Of a stretch of DNA of 64,000 nucleotides, positions 9,310 to 18,061 are shown in pieces. Positions within the stretch are counted from its first letter, which is position 1. Each line of letters begins with the position of its first letter. The translations under genes and the position numbers were made by a program. Below the pieces are notes generated by a model that did not search any database, had not been told where the DNA came from, and was given only the letters and a program-made list of their open reading frames with translations. Source of the DNA: Pseudomonas frederiksbergensis (GTDB lineage Bacteria > Pseudomonadota > Gammaproteobacteria > Pseudomonadales > Pseudomonadaceae). Where the stretch lies: the NCBI RefSeq assembly GCF_003732665.1, contig NZ_MOBP01000012.1, forward strand, positions 432,325-496,324. Reading direction: 5' to 3'.

Positions 9310-9987
9310 TTACTTCAACAACTTGTCATTCCACATCGACTGCCAATCACCGTCATTGAGTATTCCCAACACCTTAAGTTGTCCGTTGGCTTTAATGCTG
9401 ACAAACAATGAACTGCTGTAATCGCTGAAGGCGGCGTGTTTGTAGCCCGTTTGGGCTTCAAAATCACCGATGCAGCCACTGTGAGTGATCAGCACCGCAT
9501 TACGATGGGCAATCTTGTGCGCGATCACGTCGTCACGCAGGGTATTTCCACAACTGGCCAACCAAGCCTGGGTCGTGACTTCCTTGCCAAACATGAAGTG
9601 GGCCGTTTGCTCGGTGCGCGTTACCGGGCTGGTGAAGACATCGGTCTGGGCCATGCCCAGCTGTATAAAACCCTGGCCCACCGCTGCGGCGGACTGACTG
9701 CCGAGCTCGGTAATGCCGTCCGCCGGCCCCAGGCAAGGGTTGCTGGAACGGTCGCAGCGCTCGGCATGCCGAACCAGCACAGCCACATCACCGGCGCGCC
9801 AGTGCTGAAGCAGTTCGGCGCGCGCCTGGGCGTTGGCGGTCCCAAGATTGACCGGGGATCGATGCCACACGACAAAACCGGTGACCAATGCCGCCGTTAT
9901 CAGCAGCGCTGCTACGCTGAAAATCCGGATAAGACGCGATGCCTTCCAGCGTCTGGACGGCATGACAGATGACACTGATTCAATCAC
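9310..9987 (-). CDS. Membrane-anchored histidine phosphatase, Ais-like
   Basis: About 225 residues with one N-terminal hydrophobic segment (LIRIFSVAALLITAALVTGF) that should act as a signal anchor. The histidine-phosphatase signature follows as LVRHAERCDRSSN, and the second catalytic histidine is in VLITHSGCIGDFE, so the fold looks intact. In enterobacteria the Ais/LpxT-linked phosphatase gene neighbours arn, and the position here fits a role in removing phosphate from lipid A or related envelope molecules. That role is inference. A GTG start with an AAGGGG site is the best start I can see; a later ATG at 9963 is possible. Confidence 0.78.
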   Translation of the reverse strand: MIESVSSVMPSRRWKASRLIRIFSVAALLITAALVTGFVVWHRSPVNLGTANAQARAELLQHWRAGDVAVLVRHAERCDRSSNPCLGPADGITELGSQSAAAVGQGFIQLGMAQTDVFTSPVTRTEQTAHFMFGKEVTTQAWLASCGNTLRDDVIAHKIAHRNAVLITHSGCIGDFEAQTGYKHAAFSDYSSSLFVSIKANGQLKVLGILNDGDWQSMWNDKLLK

Positions 9988-10171
9988 GGCAACGGCCCCT
10001 TGAAACTTGCTTAGTTAAACTTCCTGCAATGCTCGGCACACTAAGGGGCGGTACGTGCGGGCGGGGTGAAACGGATGTGAAAAATTTGCGCGGACAATTA
10101 AACGACAACAGCTTTTAGTTGCAGATGCTATTTGGCATCCACTATCAAACACACATGGCGGGGTTAAATCC

Positions 10172-10320
10172 GTAGGAGCAAAGCTTGCTCGCGATAGCGC
10201 CCGCGAAGACGCCATCGCGGGCAAGCCATGCTCCTACATTCGAAAAGTTATATCCGTAGGAGCAAGGCTTGCTCGCGATGGCGCCCGCGAAGACGCCATC
10301 GCGGGCAAGCCACGCTCCTG
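10172..10320. repeat. Two tandem REP-type palindromes
   Basis: Two adjacent copies (10172-10237 and 10256-10320) of a second REP variant: GTAGGAGCAAAGCTTGCTCGCG, then GCGCCCGCGAAGACGCCATC, then the inverted arm GCAAGCCATGCTCCTAC. They share the internal segment exactly and differ by a few bases in the arms. They occupy the gap downstream of pqiC. An open frame of 107 codons across them is an artefact of the repeat. Confidence 0.88.
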
Positions 10321-10329
10321 CAAAGAGCC

Positions 10330-10878
10330 TCAGAGGGCCGCCGGGCAACCCCGTTGCGTGGCCGCCGCTTGACTGATCACCGCAGCCAGGCGTTTGACGT
10401 TGTTCTGCTGCGCCGTCACCAAATCCTCGATGGAAGGCCCGGACGGTGTCTGCAACGTACTGCGGCACGTCACCAGCGAGTTATCGCCGGCACCCAGCGG
10501 CCGCAGGCGCCATTTGACGTCGATCAAACCGTACTGGCCGGGAATCGAGTCGAAGCGCTGCACATCCACCCGCAACGACACTTTGTGCTGGGCGTTGGCG
10601 TTGGACAGTTGATCCACCAACGCACTGCGCAATTCATCCGCCAGGCTCGCGCCCCACCAATCGGTTTCGAGGATCGCCAACCCGCTGCTGCCCTGGCGGA
10701 TCACAATCTGCGGGCGATCAACCTGGGGCGGCACGCTGATGCCTTCGATCTTGATCTCGTCGCCATTGCCCCGGGGCAGTTGCGCCGGGGTCAGGGTGTG
10801 AAAGTGAATCGGATCGCTGCGGCACGCCGCGAGCAGCAGCAACGCAGCGACCAGGGTGATCTTCGGCGAAAAAGCCAT
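10330..10878 (-). CDS. pqiC: PqiC, ABC-type transport auxiliary lipoprotein
   Basis: 182 residues. The N-terminus is a lipoprotein signal (ITLVAALLLLAACRSDP, lipobox Leu-Ala-Ala-Cys). The body matches the ABC-type transport auxiliary lipoprotein (formerly DUF330) fold, with FHTLTPAQLPRG near the mature start. PqiC is anchored in the outer membrane and docks the PqiB tube that bridges the periplasm for lipid transport. It is the last gene of pqiA-pqiA-pqiB-pqiC, 17 bases after pqiB. Two REP palindromes follow and may end transcription. Confidence 0.88.
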   Translation of the reverse strand: MAFSPKITLVAALLLLAACRSDPIHFHTLTPAQLPRGNGDEIKIEGISVPPQVDRPQIVIRQGSSGLAILETDWWGASLADELRSALVDQLSNANAQHKVSLRVDVQRFDSIPGQYGLIDVKWRLRPLGAGDNSLVTCRSTLQTPSGPSIEDLVTAQQNNVKRLAAVISQAAATQRGCPAAL

Positions 10879-10895
10879 GGGTGTTGCTCCTGTGG

Positions 10896-12551
10896 TCAGT
10901 TACGCGGCGGCCCTTGCAGATCGGCTGGCGCGGCGTTGTCGGGGCGGCCGCGAATCAGCGATTCCGGGTGGCGTCCCAGGTAATCCGAGAGTTCACGCAG
11001 GGAACGCGACATGCGTTTAAGTTCGTCCAGAGTCTGGGTCAGCTGTTCCCGTTGCGGCGAGTCTTCGGCCAGGGTCGAACTGGCCGAGTTCAGGGTCTTG
11101 CTGACGTCCGCCAGGGTGGTCTGCACGCCGGGCAGGGTCTTGGCGTTGAATTGCGCCAGGCCTTTGCGCAACTCGACGAGGTTGCTGTCGAGGTTGCTGG
11201 CAATCCGTTCCACCGGCAGTTGATTGATCTTGTTGACCATGGCCTCGAGTTTTTCCTGCAACTGTTCGAGGCTGCCCGGAATGGTCGGAATGATGATCGG
11301 CCGGGCGTTCGGATCAAACACCACTTTTTCTGCCTTCGGATAGAAGTCCAACGAGATGTACAACTGCCCCGTCAGCAGGTTGCCGCTGCGCGCCTGGGCG
11401 CGCAGACCGTTTTCGATAAAGGTGCCCATCAGGCGCACACCAGCGGCTTCGTCATTGGGATCATGCATCAATGCCTTGACCATTTTGGTGTGGGCCTGGC
11501 CGAGCCGTTGTGGGTAGATCACGATGCCCACGTTGACCGGGAAGCTGCGTTTCTTCTCGTCGAAGTCCAGGTTGACCGCCACTACCTTGCCGATTTCCAT
11601 GCCGAGGAATTCCACCGGCGCATCCACCTTGAGCCCGCGCAGGGCCTGATCGAAACGCAGGCTCAGGTACTGCGCCTTGCCGTTGGGCGGGGCGAGGGCG
11701 GTGGTCTGGTCGTCGAACAGCTCGAAGGTTTTCTCTTCGGTGGCGGGCTGATCGTTGGGGCTGTAGGGCGGCGCGAGGAAGGCGATACCGCCGACCAGCA
11801 GCGAGGACAGGGATTCGGTCTTGACCGCGAAACCGTTGGCGCCGATGTTCAGGTCGATGCCGCTGGCGTTCCAGAACCGGGTGTTCTCGGTGACGTAGGC
11901 GTCATTCGGGGCGTGGATGAACAATTCCAGGTTCACGCCTTTGCCATCGGCATCCAGCGCATACGCCACAACCTGGCCGACCGGAATCTTGCGGTAGTAG
12001 ACCGGTGAGCCGATATCCAGCGAACCCAGGTCCTGGGAGTGCAGGGTAAAGCGCTTGCCCGGCTCGCCGTAGGTAATGGGCGGCGGGTTTTCCAGGCCGA
12101 TGAAATTCTTGGCGCGACCGTTGGCGTGACCGATGTCGGCACCGATGTAATCGCCGGACAGCAGGGTGTCGATGCCTGAGACGCCGCCCGCGCCGATGCG
12201 TGGGCGCACCACCCAGAATTGCGAGTCTTCGCGGGTGAAGGTTTCTGCCTGTTTCGAGAGTTTGATCGTGGCGTCGACACTCTTCTGGTCGTTGCTCAAC
12301 GCCACGTCCGAGACCTGCCCGATCACCACGTTGCGGTATTTGACCTCGGTCTTGTTGGCGGTCAGGCCGCTGCCGGTCTTGAAGGTCACGACAATGGTCG
12401 GGCCTTCCTGCATGAGGCTGTGCACCACCAGGGAAATCCCCACCAGCACCGCGACAATGGGCACGATCCACACCAGTGAAACGCTGAAGCGACGGGTCTT
12501 GATACTGGCCTGTCCTGGGGCTTGCGGCCCCTCAGTGGCTTGGGACTTCAT
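10896..12551 (-). CDS. pqiB: PqiB, MCE-domain intermembrane transport protein
   Basis: 551 residues: one N-terminal membrane helix (VSLVWIVPIVAVLVGISLVV), three MCE/MlaD domains in a row (starting near residues 45, 160 and 280, each with the FKTGSGL or LGSLDIGSPVYYR type of strand), then a long helical C-terminal region that forms the needle. Such proteins form a hexameric tube carrying lipids between inner and outer membrane. The start overlaps the upstream pqiA copy by 20 bases. Standard architecture, no oddities seen. Confidence 0.93.
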   Translation of the reverse strand: MKSQATEGPQAPGQASIKTRRFSVSLVWIVPIVAVLVGISLVVHSLMQEGPTIVVTFKTGSGLTANKTEVKYRNVVIGQVSDVALSNDQKSVDATIKLSKQAETFTREDSQFWVVRPRIGAGGVSGIDTLLSGDYIGADIGHANGRAKNFIGLENPPPITYGEPGKRFTLHSQDLGSLDIGSPVYYRKIPVGQVVAYALDADGKGVNLELFIHAPNDAYVTENTRFWNASGIDLNIGANGFAVKTESLSSLLVGGIAFLAPPYSPNDQPATEEKTFELFDDQTTALAPPNGKAQYLSLRFDQALRGLKVDAPVEFLGMEIGKVVAVNLDFDEKKRSFPVNVGIVIYPQRLGQAHTKMVKALMHDPNDEAAGVRLMGTFIENGLRAQARSGNLLTGQLYISLDFYPKAEKVVFDPNARPIIIPTIPGSLEQLQEKLEAMVNKINQLPVERIASNLDSNLVELRKGLAQFNAKTLPGVQTTLADVSKTLNSASSTLAEDSPQREQLTQTLDELKRMSRSLRELSDYLGRHPESLIRGRPDNAAPADLQGPPRN

Positions 12552-13188
12552 CCGTGACCTCCTCGTTGTGTGGTTTATCCGGCGTGTTATCCCAGATCAT
12601 CCGTGGGTCGAAACTCATCGCCGCGAACATGGTGAAGACCACCACCAGGCCAAAAAACAGAATGCCCAGTCGCGGCTCGATATCGGCCAGGGCCTGGAAT
12701 TTCACCAGCGAGGCAACCAGGGCGACGACGATCACGTCGAGCATCGACCAATAGCCGATGACCTCGACGAAACGGTACAGCTTCGACCGCTCCTTGCGCG
12801 CCCATTGGCTGTCGCGGTGAACGGTCACCAGCAGCAACGTCAGGGCGACGAACTTGATCCCGGGCACGGCGATGCTGGCGATAAAAATGATCAGGGCAAT
12901 GTCCCACGCGCCGGCTTCCCAGAACTCCAGCACGCCACTCATGATGGTGCTGTCGGCGCCGTTGCCGACCATTTTGGTGTTCATCACCGGCAGCAGATTG
13001 GCCGGGACATAAAACGCCAGGGCGGTGAACATGTAGGCCCAGGTGCGCGCCAGGGCGTTGGTCTTGCGCCGATGCAGCGGGGCACCGCAACGTTCGCATT
13101 CGTGGGGCTCGTCGGTCATGTCGCAGGCCATGCCGCAGCTATGGCACAGGCACAGGCCGAGTTCGCTGGCCACCGGAGGCGTTGTCAT
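12532..13188 (-). CDS. pqiA: PqiA-type inner-membrane protein, second copy
   Basis: About 218 residues from the ATG at 13188, which overlaps the stop of the upstream copy by four bases (ATGA). Paired cysteines near the N-terminus (LCHSC and CERCGAPL) form a zinc-ribbon-like head, followed by four hydrophobic segments of the PqiA domain. In E. coli PqiA the two halves are fused in one chain; here they are separate genes, as in other pseudomonads. The pair is the inner-membrane partner of PqiB. Confidence 0.9.
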   Translation of the reverse strand: MTTPPVASELGLCLCHSCGMACDMTDEPHECERCGAPLHRRKTNALARTWAYMFTALAFYVPANLLPVMNTKMVGNGADSTIMSGVLEFWEAGAWDIALIIFIASIAVPGIKFVALTLLLVTVHRDSQWARKERSKLYRFVEVIGYWSMLDVIVVALVASLVKFQALADIEPRLGILFFGLVVVFTMFAAMSFDPRMIWDNTPDKPHNEEVTDEVPSH

Positions 13189-13781
13189 AGGATGTCCCAC
13201 AGTTCACGGATATCGCGCCCGGCAATGCGGATCATCATCAGGCTCAGCACCGCCAGGGCGAACAGGCCAATGCCGGGCAGCACATCCAGCAACCCGGCGA
13301 GTTTGATCACCGCGACCATCGCCCCCAACAGGCAGACTTCGAGCATGCTCCAGGGCCGCAGGGTTTCCAGCCAGCGCATGCAGAAACGAAAACCCGGCGA
13401 GCGTTGGCGGGCGAGGGCGAAACCCAACACCCAGATCAACAGGACCAGTTGGATGACCGGCGCGATGATCATGGCAATCGCCGCGACCATGGCGATAAAG
13501 GTGATCGGCCCCAGGCTCAGGGCGAGCACCGAATCCCAGAGCGTGGCGCTGTTTTTCAGGCCTTTGAGGTTGATGCTCATGACCGGGTAGAAATTGGCAA
13601 AGATCCACAACACCAACGCGGTGAAGGTCAGGGCCAGGCGATGCTCCACCGTCAGGCCGTTATAGCGCTGGAGCACGCCGCCGCAGCGGGTGCACAGGGT
13701 TTTCTGATGTTTGGCGAGCGTGACTTTTTGATACACGCAGTCGCAGTGCTCGCAGATGATCAACTGGTCAGTCTTGGCCAT
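13185..13781 (-). CDS. pqiA: PqiA-type inner-membrane protein, first copy
   Basis: About 198 residues from the ATG at 13781; a longer start at 13826 is possible but adds an atypical arginine-rich leader. N-terminal cysteine pairs (ICEHCDCVY and LCTRCGGVL) precede four membrane segments. It is the first gene of the pqi operon and equivalent to the N-terminal half of E. coli PqiA. The operon is thought to respond to membrane and redox stress; no operator was identified here. Confidence 0.9.
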   Translation of the reverse strand: MAKTDQLIICEHCDCVYQKVTLAKHQKTLCTRCGGVLQRYNGLTVEHRLALTFTALVLWIFANFYPVMSINLKGLKNSATLWDSVLALSLGPITFIAMVAAIAMIIAPVIQLVLLIWVLGFALARQRSPGFRFCMRWLETLRPWSMLEVCLLGAMVAVIKLAGLLDVLPGIGLFALAVLSLMMIRIAGRDIRELWDIL

Positions 13782-13888
13782 GGGTCGCATTCGCAAGGAG
13801 GCAGGAAAGTCAGAGCACCTCCTCAATATAGAAGTGCCTTGCGATTGAGCAAATTAAAAGGCTGTTCAAGGGCATGCGCGCCGGACCT

Positions 13889-13976
13889 GTGGGAGCGGGC
13901 TTGCTCGCGAAGGCATCGTGTCAGTCGACATCGGAATTGACTGGCACACCGCTTTCGCGAGCAAGCCCGCTCCCAC
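13889..13976. repeat. REP doublet (REPIN)
   Basis: Inverted REP pair: GTGGGAGCGGGCTTGCTCGC at the left and GCGAGCAAGCCCGCTCCCAC at the right, about 45 bases apart. It fills the gap between the pqi operon start and the polyamine oxidase gene. Confidence 0.92.
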
Positions 13977-14005
13977 AGGGGGGGCGGTTTTTGCCGGGGG
14001 AGGGG

Positions 14006-15307
14006 TTAACCGAGGATTTCGCGCAGGCGATACCAGAGCATGCCAAGGGCCAGCAGCGGTGAACGCAGGGCGCGGCCACCGGGGAAGGTCATGTGCGGCA
14101 CGGCGCTGAACACGTCGAAACCTTTGCTGTGGCCGGCGTGGATCGCTTCACCGAGCAGTTTTGCGCACCAGTGCGTCACGTTCAGGCCATGGCCGGAATA
14201 GCCCTGGGCGTAGAACACGTTCGGGTGTTGGCTCAAGCGCCCGACTTGAGGGAAGCGGTTGGCCGAGATGCCGATCCTGCCGCCCCATTGATAATCGATG
14301 CGCACATTCGCCAGTTGCGGAAAGACCTTGAGCATGGCCGGGCGCATATAGGCCGCGATATCCGATGGATCTCGCCCCGAGTAATGGCAGGCGCCGCCGA
14401 ACAACAAGCGCCGGTCCGCCGAGAGCCGATAGTAATCCAGGCCGACTTTCTGGTCGCACAGGGCCAGATTCTGCGGGATCAACTGCGCGGCGACCTCGGC
14501 GGACAGCGGTTCGGTGGCGATGATGTAGCTGCCCGCCGGGAGTACCTTGCCGCTGAGTTTCGGTTCGAGTTCTTCGAGGTGCGCATTGCAACCCAACACC
14601 ACGTTGCCGGCGCGGATCGTGCCGCCGGCGCAACGAACCTGCACGGTGCTGCCGTGGATCAGCTCCAGCACCGGGCTCTGTTCGAAGATGCGCACGCCAA
14701 GGGACTCGGCCAGTTTCGCTTCACCGAGGACCAGGTTGAGCGGGTGCAGATGCCCCGAACCCATGTCGATCAAACCACCGGCATACACGCCTGAATTCAC
14801 CACTTGCTGACGGATCTGTTCGGGGCCGATCAGCCGGGTTTCATGGGCGTATCCGGACTGAGTCAAATCATCCTGCTCAGCCTTGAACGCTGCAAACTGC
14901 GCCTTCGTGTTGGCCAGTTCACAAAAGCCCCAGCGCAGGTCGCAATCGATCCCATTGTCCTGGATGCGATTGCCCACCAGCGCCACGGATTCCACCCCGG
15001 CGCGCTCCATGTAACGCACGCCTTCCTCACCGACATGGCGAACGAACCCGCTGACGTCATGGCCGATACCGCGAATCAACTGCCCGCCATTGCGCCCGCT
15101 GGCGCCCCATCCAATGCGCCGGGCCTCCAGCAGGATCACCGAGAGCCCGCGCTGGGCCAGTTCGATGGCGGTGTTGACCCCGGTGAACCCGCCACCGATT
15201 ACGCAGACATCGGCCTCCAGATCCGAAGCCAGCGTAGGGTAGGGCGCCAGGCTCTTCGCCGTGGCGGCGTAATAGGAATGGGCGTGTTCGTTGCTGTACT
15301 GATTCAT
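14006..15307 (-). CDS. puuB: FAD-dependent oxidoreductase, gamma-glutamylputrescine oxidase type
   Basis: 433 residues of the DAO/glycine oxidase fold. The dinucleotide motif is VCVIGGGFTGVNTAIELAQRG near residue 30, and the C-terminal substrate-side motif includes YAQGYSGHGLN. Family members oxidise an amino group on small substrates with FAD. Because it shares an overlapping four-base junction with a polyamine-binding protein and lies beside a gamma-glutamylputrescine synthetase homologue, PuuB-like oxidation of gamma-glutamylputrescine is the best call. Substrate choice among polyamines is inferred from context. Confidence 0.85.
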   Translation of the reverse strand: MNQYSNEHAHSYYAATAKSLAPYPTLASDLEADVCVIGGGFTGVNTAIELAQRGLSVILLEARRIGWGASGRNGGQLIRGIGHDVSGFVRHVGEEGVRYMERAGVESVALVGNRIQDNGIDCDLRWGFCELANTKAQFAAFKAEQDDLTQSGYAHETRLIGPEQIRQQVVNSGVYAGGLIDMGSGHLHPLNLVLGEAKLAESLGVRIFEQSPVLELIHGSTVQVRCAGGTIRAGNVVLGCNAHLEELEPKLSGKVLPAGSYIIATEPLSAEVAAQLIPQNLALCDQKVGLDYYRLSADRRLLFGGACHYSGRDPSDIAAYMRPAMLKVFPQLANVRIDYQWGGRIGISANRFPQVGRLSQHPNVFYAQGYSGHGLNVTHWCAKLLGEAIHAGHSKGFDVFSAVPHMTFPGGRALRSPLLALGMLWYRLREILG

Positions 15308-16392
15308 TTATTGGACTTCACTTTGCTCCAGGAACGGGTCATCAGACGCATGATCGCCTGGGGCGGGGTGGTAGAAATGTAGAGTTTGTCGAGCACTTCC
15401 TGGGAAGGGTAGACCTCGGGGTTGTTGACCAACGCAACGTCCATGTATTGCTTGGCGGCCGGGTTCGGGTTGGCGTAACCCACCGAGGCGCTGACCTTGG
15501 CGATCACTTGCGGGTCCAGCAGGTAATTGATGAAGGCGTGGGCTTCTTTCGGGTTGGCGGCGTCGGCGGGCACGGCCAACAGGTCAAACCACAAGTTACT
15601 GCCTTCCTTCGGGATGGCGTAGGCGATGTTCACGCCGTTCTTCGCTTCCTTGGCGCGGTTGGCGGCCTGGAACACGTCGCCGGAATAACCGAACGCCACG
15701 CAGATATCGCCGTTGGCCAGATCGGAAACGTACTTCGACGAATGGAAATAGGTGATGTACGGGCGGATGCTCAGGAGTTTGGCTTCGGCCTTTTTGAAAT
15801 CCTCGGGATTCTCGCTGCGCGGGTCCATGCCCATGTAGTTGAGGATCGCCGGGAACACTTCATCCGCTGAGTCCATCATCGACACGCCGCATTGGCTGAG
15901 TTTCTTGATGTTCTCCGGTTCGAACAGCACGGCCCAGGAGTCGATGTGATCGATGCCCAACACTTGCTTGACCTTATCGACGTTGTAGCCGATGCCGTTG
16001 GTGCCCCACAGGTACGGCACCGAGTGCGCGTTTTCCGGATCGTTTTTCTCCAGCAGCGCCAGCAGTTTCGGGTCGAGGTTCTTGAAGTTCGGCAGTTGCG
16101 AGCGATCCAGTTTCAGGAACGCCCCGGCCTTCACCTGGCGGGCGAGGAAGTGGTTGGACGGCACCACCACGTCATACCCGGTGCGCCCGGCAAGCAGCTT
16201 GCCTTCGAGGGTTTCGTTGGAATCGAATACGTCGTAGATCACCTTGATCCCGGTTTTGCCCTGGAAGTCGGCGAGGGTGGTTTCGCCGATGTAATCGGTC
16301 CAGTTGTAGACGCTGACCTGTGGCTGAGCCTGGGCTCCAGCGCTGAACATGATCGCCAGCGCGACCGGAACCACGGATTTCAATAGACGCAT
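15304..16392 (-). CDS. Polyamine ABC transporter periplasmic binding protein
   Basis: About 362 residues from the ATG at 16392, which has a GAGGTG site; a longer frame from 16404 lacks this. A cleavable signal peptide (LLKSVVPVALAIMFSAGAQA) is followed by the PotF/SpuD-type fold (VSVYNWTDYIGETTLADFQ; DVVVPSNHFLARQVKAGAF). It binds putrescine or spermidine in the periplasm. No permease or ATPase gene is next to it in this window, so it must work with a transporter encoded elsewhere. The start of puuB overlaps its end. Confidence 0.88.
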   Translation of the reverse strand: MRLLKSVVPVALAIMFSAGAQAQPQVSVYNWTDYIGETTLADFQGKTGIKVIYDVFDSNETLEGKLLAGRTGYDVVVPSNHFLARQVKAGAFLKLDRSQLPNFKNLDPKLLALLEKNDPENAHSVPYLWGTNGIGYNVDKVKQVLGIDHIDSWAVLFEPENIKKLSQCGVSMMDSADEVFPAILNYMGMDPRSENPEDFKKAEAKLLSIRPYITYFHSSKYVSDLANGDICVAFGYSGDVFQAANRAKEAKNGVNIAYAIPKEGSNLWFDLLAVPADAANPKEAHAFINYLLDPQVIAKVSASVGYANPNPAAKQYMDVALVNNPEVYPSQEVLDKLYISTTPPQAIMRLMTRSWSKVKSNK

Positions 16393-16427
16393 TCGACACC
16401 TCATTGAGTTGTTGGATTTTTAGGCGT

Positions 16428-16532
16428 GATCGTTCCCACGCTCTGCGTGGGAATGCCTCAAGGGACGCTCCGCGTTCCAATGGGACGCGGAGCGTCCCGG
16501 GCTACATTCCCACGCAGAGCATGGGAACGATC
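16428..16532. repeat. Long palindromic intergenic repeat
   Basis: A different repeat class from the REPs: GATCGTTCCCACGCTCTGCG on the left mirrors CGCAGAGCATGGGAACGATC on the right, with an inner palindrome built on GGGACGCTCCGCG and CGCGGAGCGTCCC. It lies between the synthetase and the binding-protein gene and can fold as a large double hairpin. Confidence 0.85.
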
Positions 16533-16541
16533 TGTACGGGG

Positions 16542-17900
16542 TTAAACGCTCAGCAACAGGAATTCCCGCTCCCACGAACTGATCACACGCTTGAAGTTTT
16601 CATGTTCGGCACGCTTCACCGCGACATACCCGCGCACGAATTTGCTGCCCAGATAACGGCCAACGGTTTCGCATTCTTCCATCTGGGTCAGGGCGTCTTC
16701 GATGGTGATCGGCAAGCGCAGGTTGCGACGTTCATAGGCGCGGCCCTGCACCGCGGCGCTCGGTTCGATCTTCTCGACCATGCCCAGGTAACCGCACAAC
16801 AGGCTCGCGGCAATCGCCAGATACGGGTTGGCGTCGGCGCCGGGCAAACGGTTTTCCACGCGCATGGCGTCGGGAGTGGAGGTCGGCACGCGCAGGCCGA
16901 CGGTGCGGTTTTCTTCGCCCCACTCGACGTTCACCGGCGCCGAGGTGTCCGGCAGGAAGCGGCGGAACGAGTTCACGTTCGGCGCGAACATCGGCAGCAC
17001 TTTGGGGATGTACTTTTGCAGGCCGCCAATGTGGTGCAGGAACAGCTCGCTCATCTTGCCTTCGGCATCGGCGAAGATCGGCTGGCCGGTGGCGATGTCG
17101 ACCACGCTCTGGTGCAAATGCATCGCGCTGCCGGGCTCGTCGCCAATCGGCTTGGCCATGAAGGTCGCGGTGACGTTGTGCTTGAGCGCCGCTTCGCGCA
17201 GGGTGCGCTTGAACACGGTGATCTGGTCAGCGAGGTCGAGGGCGTCGCCGTGACGGAAGTTGATTTCCATCTGCGCCGGGCCGTCTTCGTGGATCAGCGT
17301 GTCGAGGTCCAGGCCCTGGAGTTCACACCAGTCGTAGACGTCTTCGAACAGCGGATCGAATTCGTTGGCGGCGTCAATGGAGAATGACTGCCGACCACTT
17401 TCCGCTCGACCGGAACGGCCCAGCGGCGCCTTGAGCGGCAAGTCCGGGTCTTCGCAACGCTGGGTCAGGTAGAACTCCATTTCCGGCGCGACAATCGGCT
17501 TCCAGCCCTTGTCGGTATAGAGCTGCAGGACTTTCTTCAACACGTTGCGCGGCGACAGTTCGATCGGGTTGCCAAATTTGTCGAAGGTGTCGTGGATGAC
17601 GATGGCCGTCGGCTCGATGGCCCATGGAATCACGTAAACCGCGTCCGCCACCGGACGGCAAATCATGTCGATATCGGCCGGATCGAGCAGGTCGTAGTAG
17701 ATGTCGTCGTCGACAAAATCCCCGGTTACTGTTTGCAGAAGCACACTTTCCGGCAGGCGCATGCCTCGCTCATGCAGGAACTTGTTGGTGGGTGCAATCT
17801 TGCCGCGAGCGATGCCGGTCAAGTCGCTGACCACACACTCGACCTCAGTAATCTTGTGATCTTTCAGCCACGTGAACAGCTGATCGAAAGGGACATTCAT
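16542..17900 (-). CDS. puuA: Glutamine-synthetase family gamma-glutamylpolyamine synthetase
   Basis: 452 residues from the ATG at 17900 (MNVPFDQLF), chosen because of the GAGGTC site; the open frame runs further upstream to 18008. Typical GS-family motifs are present: EMEFYL, EDGPAQMEINFRHGDAL, FMAKP and AMHLHQS for the ATP and glutamate sites. The 450-residue length and the polyamine neighbours point to the PuuA/SpuB group, which ligates glutamate to putrescine or another polyamine, rather than true GlnA. The AraC gene across the divergent gap is the likely regulator. Confidence 0.88.
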   Translation of the reverse strand: MNVPFDQLFTWLKDHKITEVECVVSDLTGIARGKIAPTNKFLHERGMRLPESVLLQTVTGDFVDDDIYYDLLDPADIDMICRPVADAVYVIPWAIEPTAIVIHDTFDKFGNPIELSPRNVLKKVLQLYTDKGWKPIVAPEMEFYLTQRCEDPDLPLKAPLGRSGRAESGRQSFSIDAANEFDPLFEDVYDWCELQGLDLDTLIHEDGPAQMEINFRHGDALDLADQITVFKRTLREAALKHNVTATFMAKPIGDEPGSAMHLHQSVVDIATGQPIFADAEGKMSELFLHHIGGLQKYIPKVLPMFAPNVNSFRRFLPDTSAPVNVEWGEENRTVGLRVPTSTPDAMRVENRLPGADANPYLAIAASLLCGYLGMVEKIEPSAAVQGRAYERRNLRLPITIEDALTQMEECETVGRYLGSKFVRGYVAVKRAEHENFKRVISSWEREFLLLSV

Positions 17901-18061
17901 AAAGACCTCGTTATTGGTTTTGGTAACGCCGGGGAGGGCGGTCGCATCCGACAGACACTTCCCCTGAAGCGCGTTGACGACTATCTTGGGCGAGCCTTGC
18001 GGTTCCATCTATCCACTTTAAGCAGCACCAAAACGCACCAAACGAGTGCGTAAGGTCACCC

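Noticed and set aside
10145..10468. Minus-strand frame of 107 codons upstream of the REP pair
   Set aside because: It translates the two REP palindromes twice (AWLARDGVFAGAIASKPCSY), so it is a repeat artefact.
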